Below, piece by piece: positions 1 to 6,507 of a stretch of DNA of 21,782 nucleotides. Origin of the DNA: CAYJWL01 sp964373855 (lineage in GTDB: Bacteria > Patescibacteriota > Andersenbacteria > UBA10190); assembly GCA_964373855.1 (NCBI GenBank), contig CAYJWL010000012.1, positions 1 through 21,782 on the forward strand, given 5' to 3'. The translations under genes and the position numbers were made by a program. Positions within the stretch are counted from its first letter, which is position 1; every line of letters begins with the position of its first letter. The notes beneath the pieces were generated by a model. That model had not been told where the DNA came from. It ran no database searches and saw nothing but the letters and a program-made list of their open reading frames with translations.

Positions 1-414
1 TTAAAGCAGTTTTTACTGGCCAAGCTTAAACAAACCTTCCGCCCGGAATTTCTCAATCGCGTTGATGAAATTATAATTTTTCACCCGTTAGAGAAGGCGC
101 ATGTGCAACAGATTGCCGATTTGCTGCTGGCGGACTTACAACAGCGGGTGCGGCAACAGGGCCTTGAGTTGGAAATTAGCGCCGAGGTGCGTAATCGACT
201 GGCGCAGGACGGATTTGATCCTCAATTCGGTGCCCGGCCGCTTAAGCGGGAAATCCAGCAGAGATTGGAGAATAAATTATCCACTGTGCTCTTGTCCGGA
301 CAATTTCCCCCCGGCTCCAGAATCCGTGCTATTCTTAAAGGTGATGATGTTGCGTTTGAGAGAATGGATGCCGGACCGACCAGGCGGCGCAAACAGCACG
401 CCGTGACAGTGTAA
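1..414 (+). CDS. ClpB/ClpC-type AAA+ chaperone ATPase, C-terminal fragment (5' end outside window)
   Basis: Reading frame 1 is open from the first base to TAA at 412-414 and gives about 137 residues. They match the end of the second AAA+ module of Hsp100 proteins. FRPEFLNRVDEII (about residues 14-26) is the conserved arginine-finger region of the large subdomain, and GARPLKREIQQRLEN (about 78-92) is the sensor-2 segment, whose arginine contacts ATP. These hexameric unfoldases thread proteins through a central pore, either for disaggregation (ClpB) or for delivery to ClpP (ClpC). The N-terminal, middle and pore regions lie outside the window, so ClpB and ClpC cannot be separated. The tail after the sensor-2 domain is short and basic (RRRKQH). 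The next gene begins 36 bases downstream on the same strand and may be co-transcribed. Confidence 0.93.
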   Translation, partial: LKQFLLAKLKQTFRPEFLNRVDEIIIFHPLEKAHVQQIADLLLADLQQRVRQQGLELEISAEVRNRLAQDGFDPQFGARPLKREIQQRLENKLSTVLLSGQFPPGSRIRAILKGDDVAFERMDAGPTRRRKQHAVTV

Positions 415-450
415 TTTCTTTAAGGCACTATAAAGGCAGTATTATCTCTT

Positions 451-1578
451 ATGGCGTATCAACCAGAGCGGGCGGAAGAGGTGGCCCCACGGACAGCGAG
501 CCAGACAGCCGGTTATTCAAACAGCCGGGCACTGGAGGCGTTATGGGCCTTGAGCGGATTTTCCGCGGATAAGCTGAATGTGCAGGAATTATCGGATTTG
601 ATCAGCGATGCGCCTGATCCGGAAACAGCCTGCCGGGTTATAACAAAACACATGGATGTCACCTCTGACGTCTTAGCGCGCAAATGGCGCAAAATCATCG
701 GCCAAACGTGGCTGGAGCGCCACCCCAACGTCTCGCCGGATTTGGAACTGGCTTTAACCAGCCGTGATGTGGCTCATGTGCCGGTCGTGCAGGATGTGCA
801 CGCTCTGCTCGGCGAACTCGATGCCCGTCCGGCCCGAATGATTGAGGAGCGCACGGGCTGGACAATTGATCCGCAGGAACTCACCCGACTGGCTGCGGCT
901 ATGCCTTCATTGCGGCATAGTCATCTTCCGGCTGTCGAACATGAGTGGGCCTACGTAGCTATACGGCGGCTGCGGGCCGTGCTGCAGTTGGTCCGGCTCC
1001 TGCGTGTTTATAAAGGAAAGCTGACGGTGGTGCAATCGCGCCATGCCCGCTTCACGCAGCTACCCCCGCCCCAACAGTTTTATGCTATCTGGCACGCTGA
1101 CGTCTATCACATCGATTGGGGCCAATTTGCTGGGGCTTGGCATCGGTATATCCGCCTGATGCAGAACTATCTGCCGCTTGTCTGGGAAATGAGCGATGGC
1201 GTGGAAGAGGGACAAACACACCACGTCCATGATGTCACGCGTGTTTGTATGGAAGTGTTCCGCCCGCTTTGGCAGCAAGAACAAATAGCCGCCCGGCCCT
1301 CTTCCCGCCGCACTTTTTTTGACATTTACGAACAATGTGCCTTGCCGGCGATTGCCGAGAAGCTTCTGGTGGGTGATATTTTTACCCGCTATGGATTGAT
1401 TCAGATCGAGGATGATCTGGTCAGCCTGTTTCACCGTTTAAGTCATCCCGAAACTCATTTCGACGGCAATGTCCGCTGGACGCGGGTTGGTGAAGTTATG
1501 CTTAAAGCCGAACGGGAACAAAAATTACCATGCGGGCTGGCATTATTAGATCCGAGAGAGCACGAGGAAGAGAAATAG
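451..1578 (+). CDS. hypothetical protein, 375 aa, possible winged-helix segments
   Basis: I do not recognise this family with confidence. The 375-residue product is soluble, with no signal peptide or membrane segment. The first 30 residues are low in order and rich in Ala, Glu and Thr. Residues about 188-200 (KGKLTVVQSRHARF) and 340-352 (VRWTRVGEVMLKA) have the strand-turn-helix look of winged-helix segments that end in 'F/RxTxxG' motifs. Paired segments of this kind occur in the C-terminal parts of pRiA4b/SEC-C-associated hypothetical proteins, but this parallel is only a reading by eye. A helical core rich in Trp, Tyr and His lies between them. ATG at 451 has a weak upstream AAGG (433-436). 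The gene follows the Clp gene closely and ends before a foldable repeat and a terminator-like hairpin. Confidence 0.75.
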   Translation: MAYQPERAEEVAPRTASQTAGYSNSRALEALWALSGFSADKLNVQELSDLISDAPDPETACRVITKHMDVTSDVLARKWRKIIGQTWLERHPNVSPDLELALTSRDVAHVPVVQDVHALLGELDARPARMIEERTGWTIDPQELTRLAAAMPSLRHSHLPAVEHEWAYVAIRRLRAVLQLVRLLRVYKGKLTVVQSRHARFTQLPPPQQFYAIWHADVYHIDWGQFAGAWHRYIRLMQNYLPLVWEMSDGVEEGQTHHVHDVTRVCMEVFRPLWQQEQIAARPSSRRTFFDIYEQCALPAIAEKLLVGDIFTRYGLIQIEDDLVSLFHRLSHPETHFDGNVRWTRVGEVMLKAEREQKLPCGLALLDPREHEEEK

Positions 1579-1613
1579 CGCGCGCAATATAAGGGCAGGC
1601 TAGTAGTTCACTT

Positions 1614-1699
1614 GCTGCGGGTGACGCGAGACGGGGCCTCCGCGAGCGCGGAATATCATGAGCACTCGCGGGGTGAAGGCGAGCGGCAGGATCCGCAGC
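1614..1699 (+). repeat. GC-rich foldable repeat, copy 1 (with internal hairpin)
   Basis: The ends GCTGCGG (1614-1620) and CCGCAGC (1693-1699) are perfectly complementary. Inside are the blocks GGGTGACGCGAGACGGGG (1619-1636) and GGGGTGAAGGCGAGCGGCAG (1670-1689), which recur at 2912-2955 with few changes. Between the blocks is an extra hairpin, CCGCGAG (1640-1646) with CTCGCGG (1665-1671), that copy 2 lacks. The closing stem differs between the copies but stays paired. The repeat lies in the gap between two convergent genes. Confidence 0.6.
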
Positions 1700-1710
1700 G
1701 TGATGTTTAA

Positions 1711-1730
1711 GGATACAGTGTCCTGTTTTT
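1711..1730 (+). terminator. terminator-like hairpin after the 375-aa gene
   Basis: GGATAC (1711-1716) can pair with GTGTCC (1718-1723), with one G-U pair, followed by TGTTTTT (1724-1730). The stem is short, so this is only a plausible rho-independent terminator. It overlaps the stop codon of the convergent recombinase gene. Confidence 0.35.
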
Positions 1731-2652
1731 AACGGTGCCGCGCCGGTTTTCGTCGGTGGTGGAATTGTTCATGCACGGCCCGCAGATGAGTGTCAGTCAG
1801 GTGGGTGTAGACCTGCGTCGTTGTAATGGAGGCATGGCCCAGCAGCTCCTGTACTTGCCGCACATCGGCGCCATTGCTCAAGAGGTCAGTCGCAAAAGAG
1901 TGGCGCAGTGTGTGGGGCGTGATATTCTTCGTGATCCCGGCCGCCGCCGCATGTTTTTTCATAAGCCGCTGAATACTGCGGGCGGTCAGGCGTAAGTCTT
2001 CTGGTCGGCCTACTCCCTTCTTGTGCCGAATAAACAAAGCCGGATCGATATCGGTGCGTTGTTGAATGTATCCGGTGATTGCTGCCTGGGCGGCGGCCGA
2101 GAAGAAAACGACCCGGACCTTGTTGCCTTTGCCGCGCACCGGTATTTCATTGGTGTCCGATCGTATATCATCTCGGTCCAGCTTCACCGCCTCCGAGATG
2201 CGCATGCCGGTAGAGAATAACGTCTGCAGAATGGCCGCATCACGCCGGGCCTCGAGGGTTGTTCCTTTTGGGGCGGATAAGAGGGCGTCGACTTCTTCGG
2301 GGTAGAGAATATCAATGTCACGCTCGGGCAGCCTAGCCAACTCGATTTTTTCCGAAGCCAGGCAGCGCACGTCGCGCTTCGCCAGATATTTGAGAAATTG
2401 GCGAAGCGCTATCATATAATAGTTTTGCGTAGCCAGCGACAATCCACTCTTGGTGCTCCCGCGTTCATTTAGCCAGCGCCGGAAAGCTCTGACGGTATCT
2501 TGGGTAATATCCGCAACCCGCGTGATCTTCTGTTGCCTATAGAATGTTTGCAGGTAGTGGTCATAGTTTGCCGTCGTTCGTCCGGATCGTCCCAGACCGA
2601 TCTCAATATCTTCCAGCCAATCGGCGTGCAAAGTTTTAAGGTTTTGCGACAT
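1729..2652 (-). CDS. XerC/XerD-family tyrosine site-specific recombinase
   Basis: The 307-residue product matches the usual XerC/D length of about 300. It has an N-terminal SAM-like core-binding domain (about residues 5-95) and a C-terminal catalytic domain (about 110-295). The full catalytic set is visible: R151 in TGMRISEAVKL, K175 in RGKGNKVR, H247 and R250 in TPHTLRHSFAT, H273 in LLGHASITTTQ, and nucleophile Y282 in VYTHL. The enzyme makes and rejoins Holliday junctions. Xer proteins resolve chromosome dimers at dif, while relatives move integrative elements. Only one such gene is in the window and no dif-like 28-mer was recognised. GC-rich foldable repeats lie on both sides (1614-1699, 2783-2845, 2912-2955). 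ATG at 2650-2652 has no obvious Shine-Dalgarno and is preceded by an AT-rich octamer-like repeat. The C-terminus is unusually basic (HHRRKPARHR). Confidence 0.93.
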   Translation of the reverse strand: MSQNLKTLHADWLEDIEIGLGRSGRTTANYDHYLQTFYRQQKITRVADITQDTVRAFRRWLNERGSTKSGLSLATQNYYMIALRQFLKYLAKRDVRCLASEKIELARLPERDIDILYPEEVDALLSAPKGTTLEARRDAAILQTLFSTGMRISEAVKLDRDDIRSDTNEIPVRGKGNKVRVVFFSAAAQAAITGYIQQRTDIDPALFIRHKKGVGRPEDLRLTARSIQRLMKKHAAAAGITKNITPHTLRHSFATDLLSNGADVRQVQELLGHASITTTQVYTHLTDTHLRAVHEQFHHRRKPARHR

Positions 2653-2659
2653 TAGCCCT

Positions 2660-2690
2660 ATTGTAATTTGTAATTGGTGATTTGTAACTT
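2660..2690. repeat. degenerate GTAATT-type short repeat
   Basis: This AT-rich run has a period of about 8 bases (TTGTAATTTGTAATTGGTGA followed by TTTGTAACTTG). It belongs with the GGTAATCGGTAACT units at 15687-15714 and their reverse complement at 19451-19482. Copies sit just upstream of the recombinase start, inside the methyltransferase gene, and just upstream of recG. Confidence 0.5.
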
Positions 2691-2782
2691 GCCACTTGAG
2701 CGAATTGGCGTCACTTACTTATCCGCAGTTATGCCTCCGGAACAACCTGCTCACTCATTCTCCCCACTTCGCCAAGAGCTAG

Positions 2783-2845
2783 GCGGGGCAAGGCGCTCGC
2801 ATACTAGATGTATCCGTCCGTGCCCGTCCGGAGCTCTGCCCCGCC
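2783..2845. repeat. GC-rich inverted repeat
   Basis: GGCGGGGCA (2783-2791) and TGCCCCGCC (2837-2845) are perfect complements separated by 45 bases. The left arm and its flank (GGCGGGGCAAGGCGCTCG) also resemble the core of the foldable repeat (GGCGGGGTGAAGGCGAGCG), so it may be a diverged member of that family. Confidence 0.5.
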
Positions 2846-2911
2846 GAGCGAAGGAGGGTCGCAGAATGTCCCGTGGGACAAATAAACTCTCCAGCTGTAA
2901 TAATGCTTCTT

Positions 2912-2955
2912 GCTGGGTGGCGCGAGGCGGGGTGAAGGCGAGCGACAGGACCCAG
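2912..2955 (+). repeat. GC-rich foldable repeat, copy 2
   Basis: CTGGGT (2913-2918) pairs perfectly with ACCCAG (2950-2955). The interior, GGCGCGAGGCGGGGTGAAGG and CGAGCGACAGG, matches copy 1 except for a few substitutions and the missing internal hairpin. In copy 1 the equivalent closing stem has different bases but is still paired. Two orientation-matched copies with a compensated stem suggest selection at the RNA or DNA fold level. Confidence 0.6.
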
Positions 2956-2972
2956 TCAAGGAATTATTTTTA

Positions 2973-3002
2973 CAAATTGTGGGAGCCTGTTTGCTTTTTT
3001 TT
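2973..3002 (+). terminator. weak stem followed by T8 upstream of rpsO
   Basis: CAAAT (2973-2977) can pair with GTTTG (2989-2993), followed after C by eight T (2995-3002). The stem is weak. If real, it would end a short transcript that carries the foldable repeat before the rpsO promoter. Confidence 0.3.
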
Positions 3003-3056
3003 ATGTGCTGTGGCACCATCTTCGGGTATAGTGATTGGTATTGAAAAGAGATTCCC

Positions 3057-3332
3057 ATGAGCAAGGTTGAAAAGCGCAAGCAAACCATTATTAAGAAATA
3101 CAAACTTCATACTTCAGATACCGGCTCACCGGAAGTCCAGGTAGCGGTGTTTACGGAGAAGATTGAAGAGCTTATCAAGCACCTGCACAAGAACAAGAAG
3201 GATAATCATAGCCGGCGCGGGCTGCTGGGCATGGTGAGCAAGCGCAAACGGCTGCTGACATACCTCAAGCGCCAGGACGAGAAGCGTTACAGCCGTCTAA
3301 CCAAAAAGCTGGGTATTAAGCAAGCCGCTTAA
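3057..3332 (+). CDS. rpsO: 30S ribosomal protein S15
   Basis: The 91-residue product has the family's usual length (about 89). Hallmarks are TSDTGSPEVQVAVFTEKIEEL (about residues 19-39), with the SPEVQ signature, and DNHSRRGLLGMVSKRKRLLTYL, where HSRRGL contacts 16S rRNA helix 22 near the three-way junction. S15 is a primary binder of the 16S central domain and forms part of an intersubunit bridge. The ATG at 3057 is preceded by AAAAGAGA, a weak ribosome-binding site. A TATAGT (3027-3032) could serve as the -10 box. rpsO and pnp are neighbours in many bacteria, and that pairing holds here with a NYN gene in between. S15 often represses its own mRNA; the leader here has foldable sequence, but no specific S15 site was recognised. 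Confidence 0.97.
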   Translation: MSKVEKRKQTIIKKYKLHTSDTGSPEVQVAVFTEKIEELIKHLHKNKKDNHSRRGLLGMVSKRKRLLTYLKRQDEKRYSRLTKKLGIKQAA

Positions 3333-3452
3333 ATGGTATCGCGGCAAAGATAAAGGTGGCATGTCCTACGATAGACTAGTAACCTCTGGCCAGTACGGGC
3401 CGGGTAACATCTAATCTAAGGAAGCTTCAGAGGGCGTCTTCATCCACCCACC

Positions 3453-4001
3453 ATGACAGGACCAGGACAATTTCCTCAGCAACGCGTCGGTGTTTTTGTT
3501 GATATTCAGAATATGTACTATTCGGCGCGCGCCATTCACAACCAGAAAGTTAATTTTAAAAAAGTCTTGGAGCACTCCGTGGGCGGGCGGCAGCTGGTGC
3601 GGGCACTGGCCTATGGCATCACCACCGAGGAAGCCCATGAAGAAGATTTTCATGGGGCGCTTGCCGAGCAGGGGTTTGAGGTTAAGACTAAACCGCTGCA
3701 ATCATTTGTGGGCGGCCAGAAAAAGGGTGATTGGGACGTCGGCATTGCCGTTGATATTTTGCGTCTGGAGCCAAAGATTGATGTCACTGTTCTGGTCAGC
3801 GGTGACGGCGATTTTGTTCCGCTGGTAGAATTTGCCAAGGAAAAAGGACTCCGGGTAGAAGTGGTGAGCTTCGCCGAAAGCACCTCCCAAGCACTGCGAG
3901 ATCATGCCGACAGCTTTTTTGATCTCTCCAGCGATCCGCGGCAGTTTCTCATCAGCGATCAAGGGCGCACGCGACGGCGGATAGCCAAAATCCTCTCCTG
4001 A
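3453..4001 (+). CDS. NYN-domain (LabA/DUF88-type) putative ribonuclease
   Basis: The 182-residue product is a single NYN domain, a PIN-like nuclease fold. The acidic metal-binding positions are visible: D17 and N20 in VFVDIQNMYYSAR, D93 and D95 in KKGDWDVGIAVDIL with D101, and D118 and D120 in VLVSGDGDFVPLV. Family members such as LabA and NicB-type proteins are predicted or shown to cleave RNA. The target here is unknown. Placement between rpsO and pnp suggests a role in RNA processing or decay (inference). ATG 3453 is the first start that keeps the whole domain. There is no clear Shine-Dalgarno near it, and an AGAGGG at 3429-3434 is too distant. The C-terminal 15 residues are basic (GRTRRRIAK), suiting nucleic-acid contact. 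Confidence 0.9.
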   Translation: MTGPGQFPQQRVGVFVDIQNMYYSARAIHNQKVNFKKVLEHSVGGRQLVRALAYGITTEEAHEEDFHGALAEQGFEVKTKPLQSFVGGQKKGDWDVGIAVDILRLEPKIDVTVLVSGDGDFVPLVEFAKEKGLRVEVVSFAESTSQALRDHADSFFDLSSDPRQFLISDQGRTRRRIAKILS

Positions 4002-4014
4002 AAGTCTTCGGCGG

Positions 4015-4043
4015 TGGACAAGGGACAGACTGTGCTGTACGAT
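4015..4043 (+). promoter_or_regulatory. possible sigma70-type promoter for pnp
   Basis: TGGACA (4015-4020), a 17-bp spacer and TACGAT (4038-4043) give 5/6 and 4/6 matches to the consensus boxes. A transcript from here would have a leader of about 150 bases before the pnp ATG. No clear terminator separates this from the NYN gene, so read-through is also possible. Confidence 0.4.
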
Positions 4044-4200
4044 GCACGGTATTCACTGGTACGTTCACTTTATTCTTAAATTATGCTTGTTCGGCCTTAT
4101 CCGAGGTAGTCTTTAGACTTAAGGCGCGTCCTCTGTTGGATCGGAAGCGCATGCAGCCTGAAGATCACTCGCAGTAGGCTTAGGCAAGTGATTGTAGATA

Positions 4201-6414
4201 ATGGTAAAAGAACAAACGAAGTCAAGCGCCGGGCGCGTTGGTGCCAACAAACTCACGCTTAGCTCGGGCGAACTTGCGAAACAAGCCGGCGGCTCGGTCC
4301 TGGTGCAATATGGTGAAACGGTTGTGCTGGGCACTGCCACCATGGACAGGCCGCTGTCGTCCGACCGCGATTGGCTGCCTCTCTTGGTAGATTACGAAGA
4401 AAAATTCTATGCCGCCGGAAAAATTAAAGGGAGCCGGTTCGTCAAGCGTGAAGGCCGGCCGCATGATGAGGCTATTATCACCTCGCGGTTGATTGACCGA
4501 GCCATTCGGCCGCTATTTCCGGATGGGATGATAAATGATGTCCAGGTTGTTGTTACCGTCTTCTCGTACGATGGCGAAAACGATCCTGACATCCCCGCCA
4601 TGATTGCCGCCTTTGGGGCTCTTATGGTTTCTGACATTCCCTGGCAGGGGAAGCTGGGAGCGGCGCGTGTTGGGCGGGTAGGAGAAGAGTTTGTGGTTAA
4701 TCCGACTGCGGCGCAGCGAGCGGAAAGCACCCTTGATCTGGTATTAGCCGGCGACGGAACTAACGTCGCGATGCTGGAGGGAAGCGCCAAAGAAGTTCCC
4801 GAAGCGGTTCTGCTGGACGCAATCGATGAGGGACAGAAAGCAATTCAGCAGGTGGTCGGTTTACTTGGGCAGTTGCAAAAAGCCAGTGGTAAGGATAAGA
4901 GTGAGCCTGCCCTGATGCTAACCGACACTGGCCTCATTCAGCGATGGCAGGAGTTAGCCCGGCCAACCCTGACAGAAAAACTGGCGAAGACTTCTTCGAA
5001 AGAGGAAATTGCGCAGGCGGAGCGGGACGCAGTTGCCGCGGTAAAAAGCTCATTATCTGAAGCGGAGCAGGAAACCATCCCGCACCAGCAAATCGCCGGT
5101 GCTGTTCACGAACTCCATGGCCTGATCGCCCGCGAAAACATTTTGGACAAAGACCGGCGCAGCGATGGCCGGGCACTTGATGAAATCCGCCCGCTGCATA
5201 TTCGCGTGGGCGTTCTGCCGCGGACCCACGGCTCCGGATTGTTTCAGCGCGGCCACACGCAGATTCTTACCACGTTGACGTTGGGTGGCCCAAGCGACGT
5301 GCTTTTTTTGGACACGATGGAGGTCGAAGAGAAAAAGCGGTATCTGCACTACTATAATTTCCCGGCTTTTTCGGTGGGCGAGATCCGTCCAAACCGCGGC
5401 CCGGGCCGGCGCGAAATCGGGCACGGGGCGCTGGCCGAACGGGCGCTGCTGCCGGTACTGCCGGGTAAAGAGGCGTGGCCATATACCATGATGCTGGTAT
5501 CGGAAGTGTTGGAATCGCACGGATCTTCCTCCATGGCCTCGGTGTGCGGATCCTCTTTAGCTTTAATGGATGCCGGTGTGCCGATTGCCAAGCCGGTAGC
5601 AGGCATTGCCATGGGTCTGATCACGGATGAAGATGGCCGCTACAAAATAATGACAGACATCGCCGGTATTGAAGACGAAAAAGGGGATATGGACTTCAAG
5701 GTCGCGGGCACCAAAGACGGAGTAACGGCGGTGCAAATGGATATCAAGGTTGCCGGACTGACCCGACAAATATTGTCGGACGGGCTCGAGCAGGCCAAGC
5801 GCTCTCGCCTCAAGATACTTGATGCTATGAACGAGGTGATTGCGGAGCCTCGCGCCGATCTCTCACCGTATGCGCCCCGCATCCATAGCATGCGCGTGCC
5901 CGTGGACAAAATTGGCGACCTGATTGGCCCGAAAGGCAAACATATCAATGAAATTATCGAGCAAACCGGTGTGGAAATAGATATTGATGATGATGGGTTG
6001 GTTTCTATAACTACCAATGATGCCCAGGCTATGGAGAGGGCGATTGAGTGGGTGAAGAACATGACGAGGGAAATAAAGCCGGGTGAGCGTTTTGAGGGCA
6101 AGGTCACGCGCATCATGGATTTTGGTGCTTTTGTGGAGCTGATGCCGGGAGTGGAAGGCATGGTTCATATATCACAATTTAGAGATGCCAGAATTGAAAA
6201 AATTGATGAAGTTGTGAAAGTTGGGGACATCATACCGGTCATCGTCATCGAGATTGACCAAATGGGGCGAATCAACTTGTCGCACAAAGCAGCGATCCGT
6301 CCCGGCGGGCCGACGGCCCGTGATTTTGCCGAGCGCAAGCGGAGCGGCAATGGCGATCGCCACAAAAGTAGGGACCACTCCGGCCCATTCCGTGGACCCC
6401 GGCCGCCTCGCTAG
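4201..6414 (+). CDS. pnp: polyribonucleotide nucleotidyltransferase (PNPase)
   Basis: The 737-residue product has the complete PNPase layout: first RNase PH domain (about 15-145), helical domain (about 150-310), second RNase PH domain (about 320-540), KH domain (about 565-622, with IGPKGKHINEI) and S1 domain (about 627-695, with GKVTRIMDFGAFVEL). The catalytic segment IEDEKGDMDFKVAGT contains D492 and D498, equivalent to the metal-binding Asp pair of the E. coli enzyme. GRREIGHGALAERAL and SHGSSSMASVCGSSLALMDA are also family signatures. The trimer degrades RNA 3' to 5' by phosphorolysis, releasing nucleoside diphosphates. Residues after about 696 form a basic Arg/Gly/Pro tail typical of an RNA-binding extension. 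ATG 4201 fits the family N-terminus, though the preceding TAGGCAAG is a poor Shine-Dalgarno. The gene ends just before a perfect palindromic terminator. Confidence 0.98.
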   Translation: MVKEQTKSSAGRVGANKLTLSSGELAKQAGGSVLVQYGETVVLGTATMDRPLSSDRDWLPLLVDYEEKFYAAGKIKGSRFVKREGRPHDEAIITSRLIDRAIRPLFPDGMINDVQVVVTVFSYDGENDPDIPAMIAAFGALMVSDIPWQGKLGAARVGRVGEEFVVNPTAAQRAESTLDLVLAGDGTNVAMLEGSAKEVPEAVLLDAIDEGQKAIQQVVGLLGQLQKASGKDKSEPALMLTDTGLIQRWQELARPTLTEKLAKTSSKEEIAQAERDAVAAVKSSLSEAEQETIPHQQIAGAVHELHGLIARENILDKDRRSDGRALDEIRPLHIRVGVLPRTHGSGLFQRGHTQILTTLTLGGPSDVLFLDTMEVEEKKRYLHYYNFPAFSVGEIRPNRGPGRREIGHGALAERALLPVLPGKEAWPYTMMLVSEVLESHGSSSMASVCGSSLALMDAGVPIAKPVAGIAMGLITDEDGRYKIMTDIAGIEDEKGDMDFKVAGTKDGVTAVQMDIKVAGLTRQILSDGLEQAKRSRLKILDAMNEVIAEPRADLSPYAPRIHSMRVPVDKIGDLIGPKGKHINEIIEQTGVEIDIDDDGLVSITTNDAQAMERAIEWVKNMTREIKPGERFEGKVTRIMDFGAFVELMPGVEGMVHISQFRDARIEKIDEVVKVGDIIPVIVIEIDQMGRINLSHKAAIRPGGPTARDFAERKRSGNGDRHKSRDHSGPFRGPRPPR

Positions 6415-6419
6415 CATAT

Positions 6420-6443
6420 TAATCCCCGCTCGAGCGGGGATTA
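6420..6443 (+). terminator. perfect 24-base palindrome after pnp
   Basis: Bases 6420-6443 are fully self-complementary, centred on CTCGAG, and begin six bases after the pnp stop. The stem is GC-rich (CCCCGC/GCGGGG) and flanked by AT pairs. The downstream tract is TTATTGC rather than a clean T-run, so termination strength is uncertain. The symmetry would allow use on either strand. Confidence 0.6.
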
Positions 6444-6471
6444 TTGCGTATCTCCCCACGGTATCAACCTG

Positions 6472-6480
6472 TGGTATGAT
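6472..6480 (+). promoter_or_regulatory. extended -10 promoter for the 645-aa membrane protein
   Basis: TGGTATGAT fits the extended -10 form (TGn plus TATGAT). No good -35 lies at the expected distance, which extended -10 promoters tolerate. It is 28 bases before the start codon and directly after the pnp terminator. Confidence 0.45.
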
Positions 6481-6507
6481 GTGGGAATATTATTCCTTTA
6501 GCTGGGT

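Larger units (their letters stand above)
2653..3056. other. 404-base intergenic region between recombinase and rpsO
   Basis: No convincing gene is present. From left to right it holds a degenerate GTAATT repeat (2660-2690), a 9-bp inverted repeat GGCGGGGCA (2783-2791) / TGCCCCGCC (2837-2845), a small perfect hairpin TGTCCC-GT-GGGACA (2867-2880), copy 2 of the foldable repeat (2912-2955), a T-run with a weak stem (2973-3002), and a possible -10 box TATAGT (3027-3032) about 25 bases before the S15 start codon. Confidence 0.6.

Noticed and set aside
2912..2955. GGGTGGCGCGA resembling the T-box AGGGTGGNACCGCG signature
   Set aside because: The ACC is missing, copy 1 has TGAC instead of TGG, no specifier hairpin was recognised, and the neighbouring gene is rpsO rather than a synthetase or amino-acid gene.
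2674..3103. Reading frames of about 100-130 codons on both strands between the recombinase and rpsO
   Set aside because: They cover the GC-rich repeats and hairpins, overlap the rpsO start, and show no protein-like composition or ribosome-binding site.
5053..5624. Long antisense reading frames inside pnp
   Set aside because: They are shadows of a strongly conserved enzyme gene, with no start signals or recognisable products.
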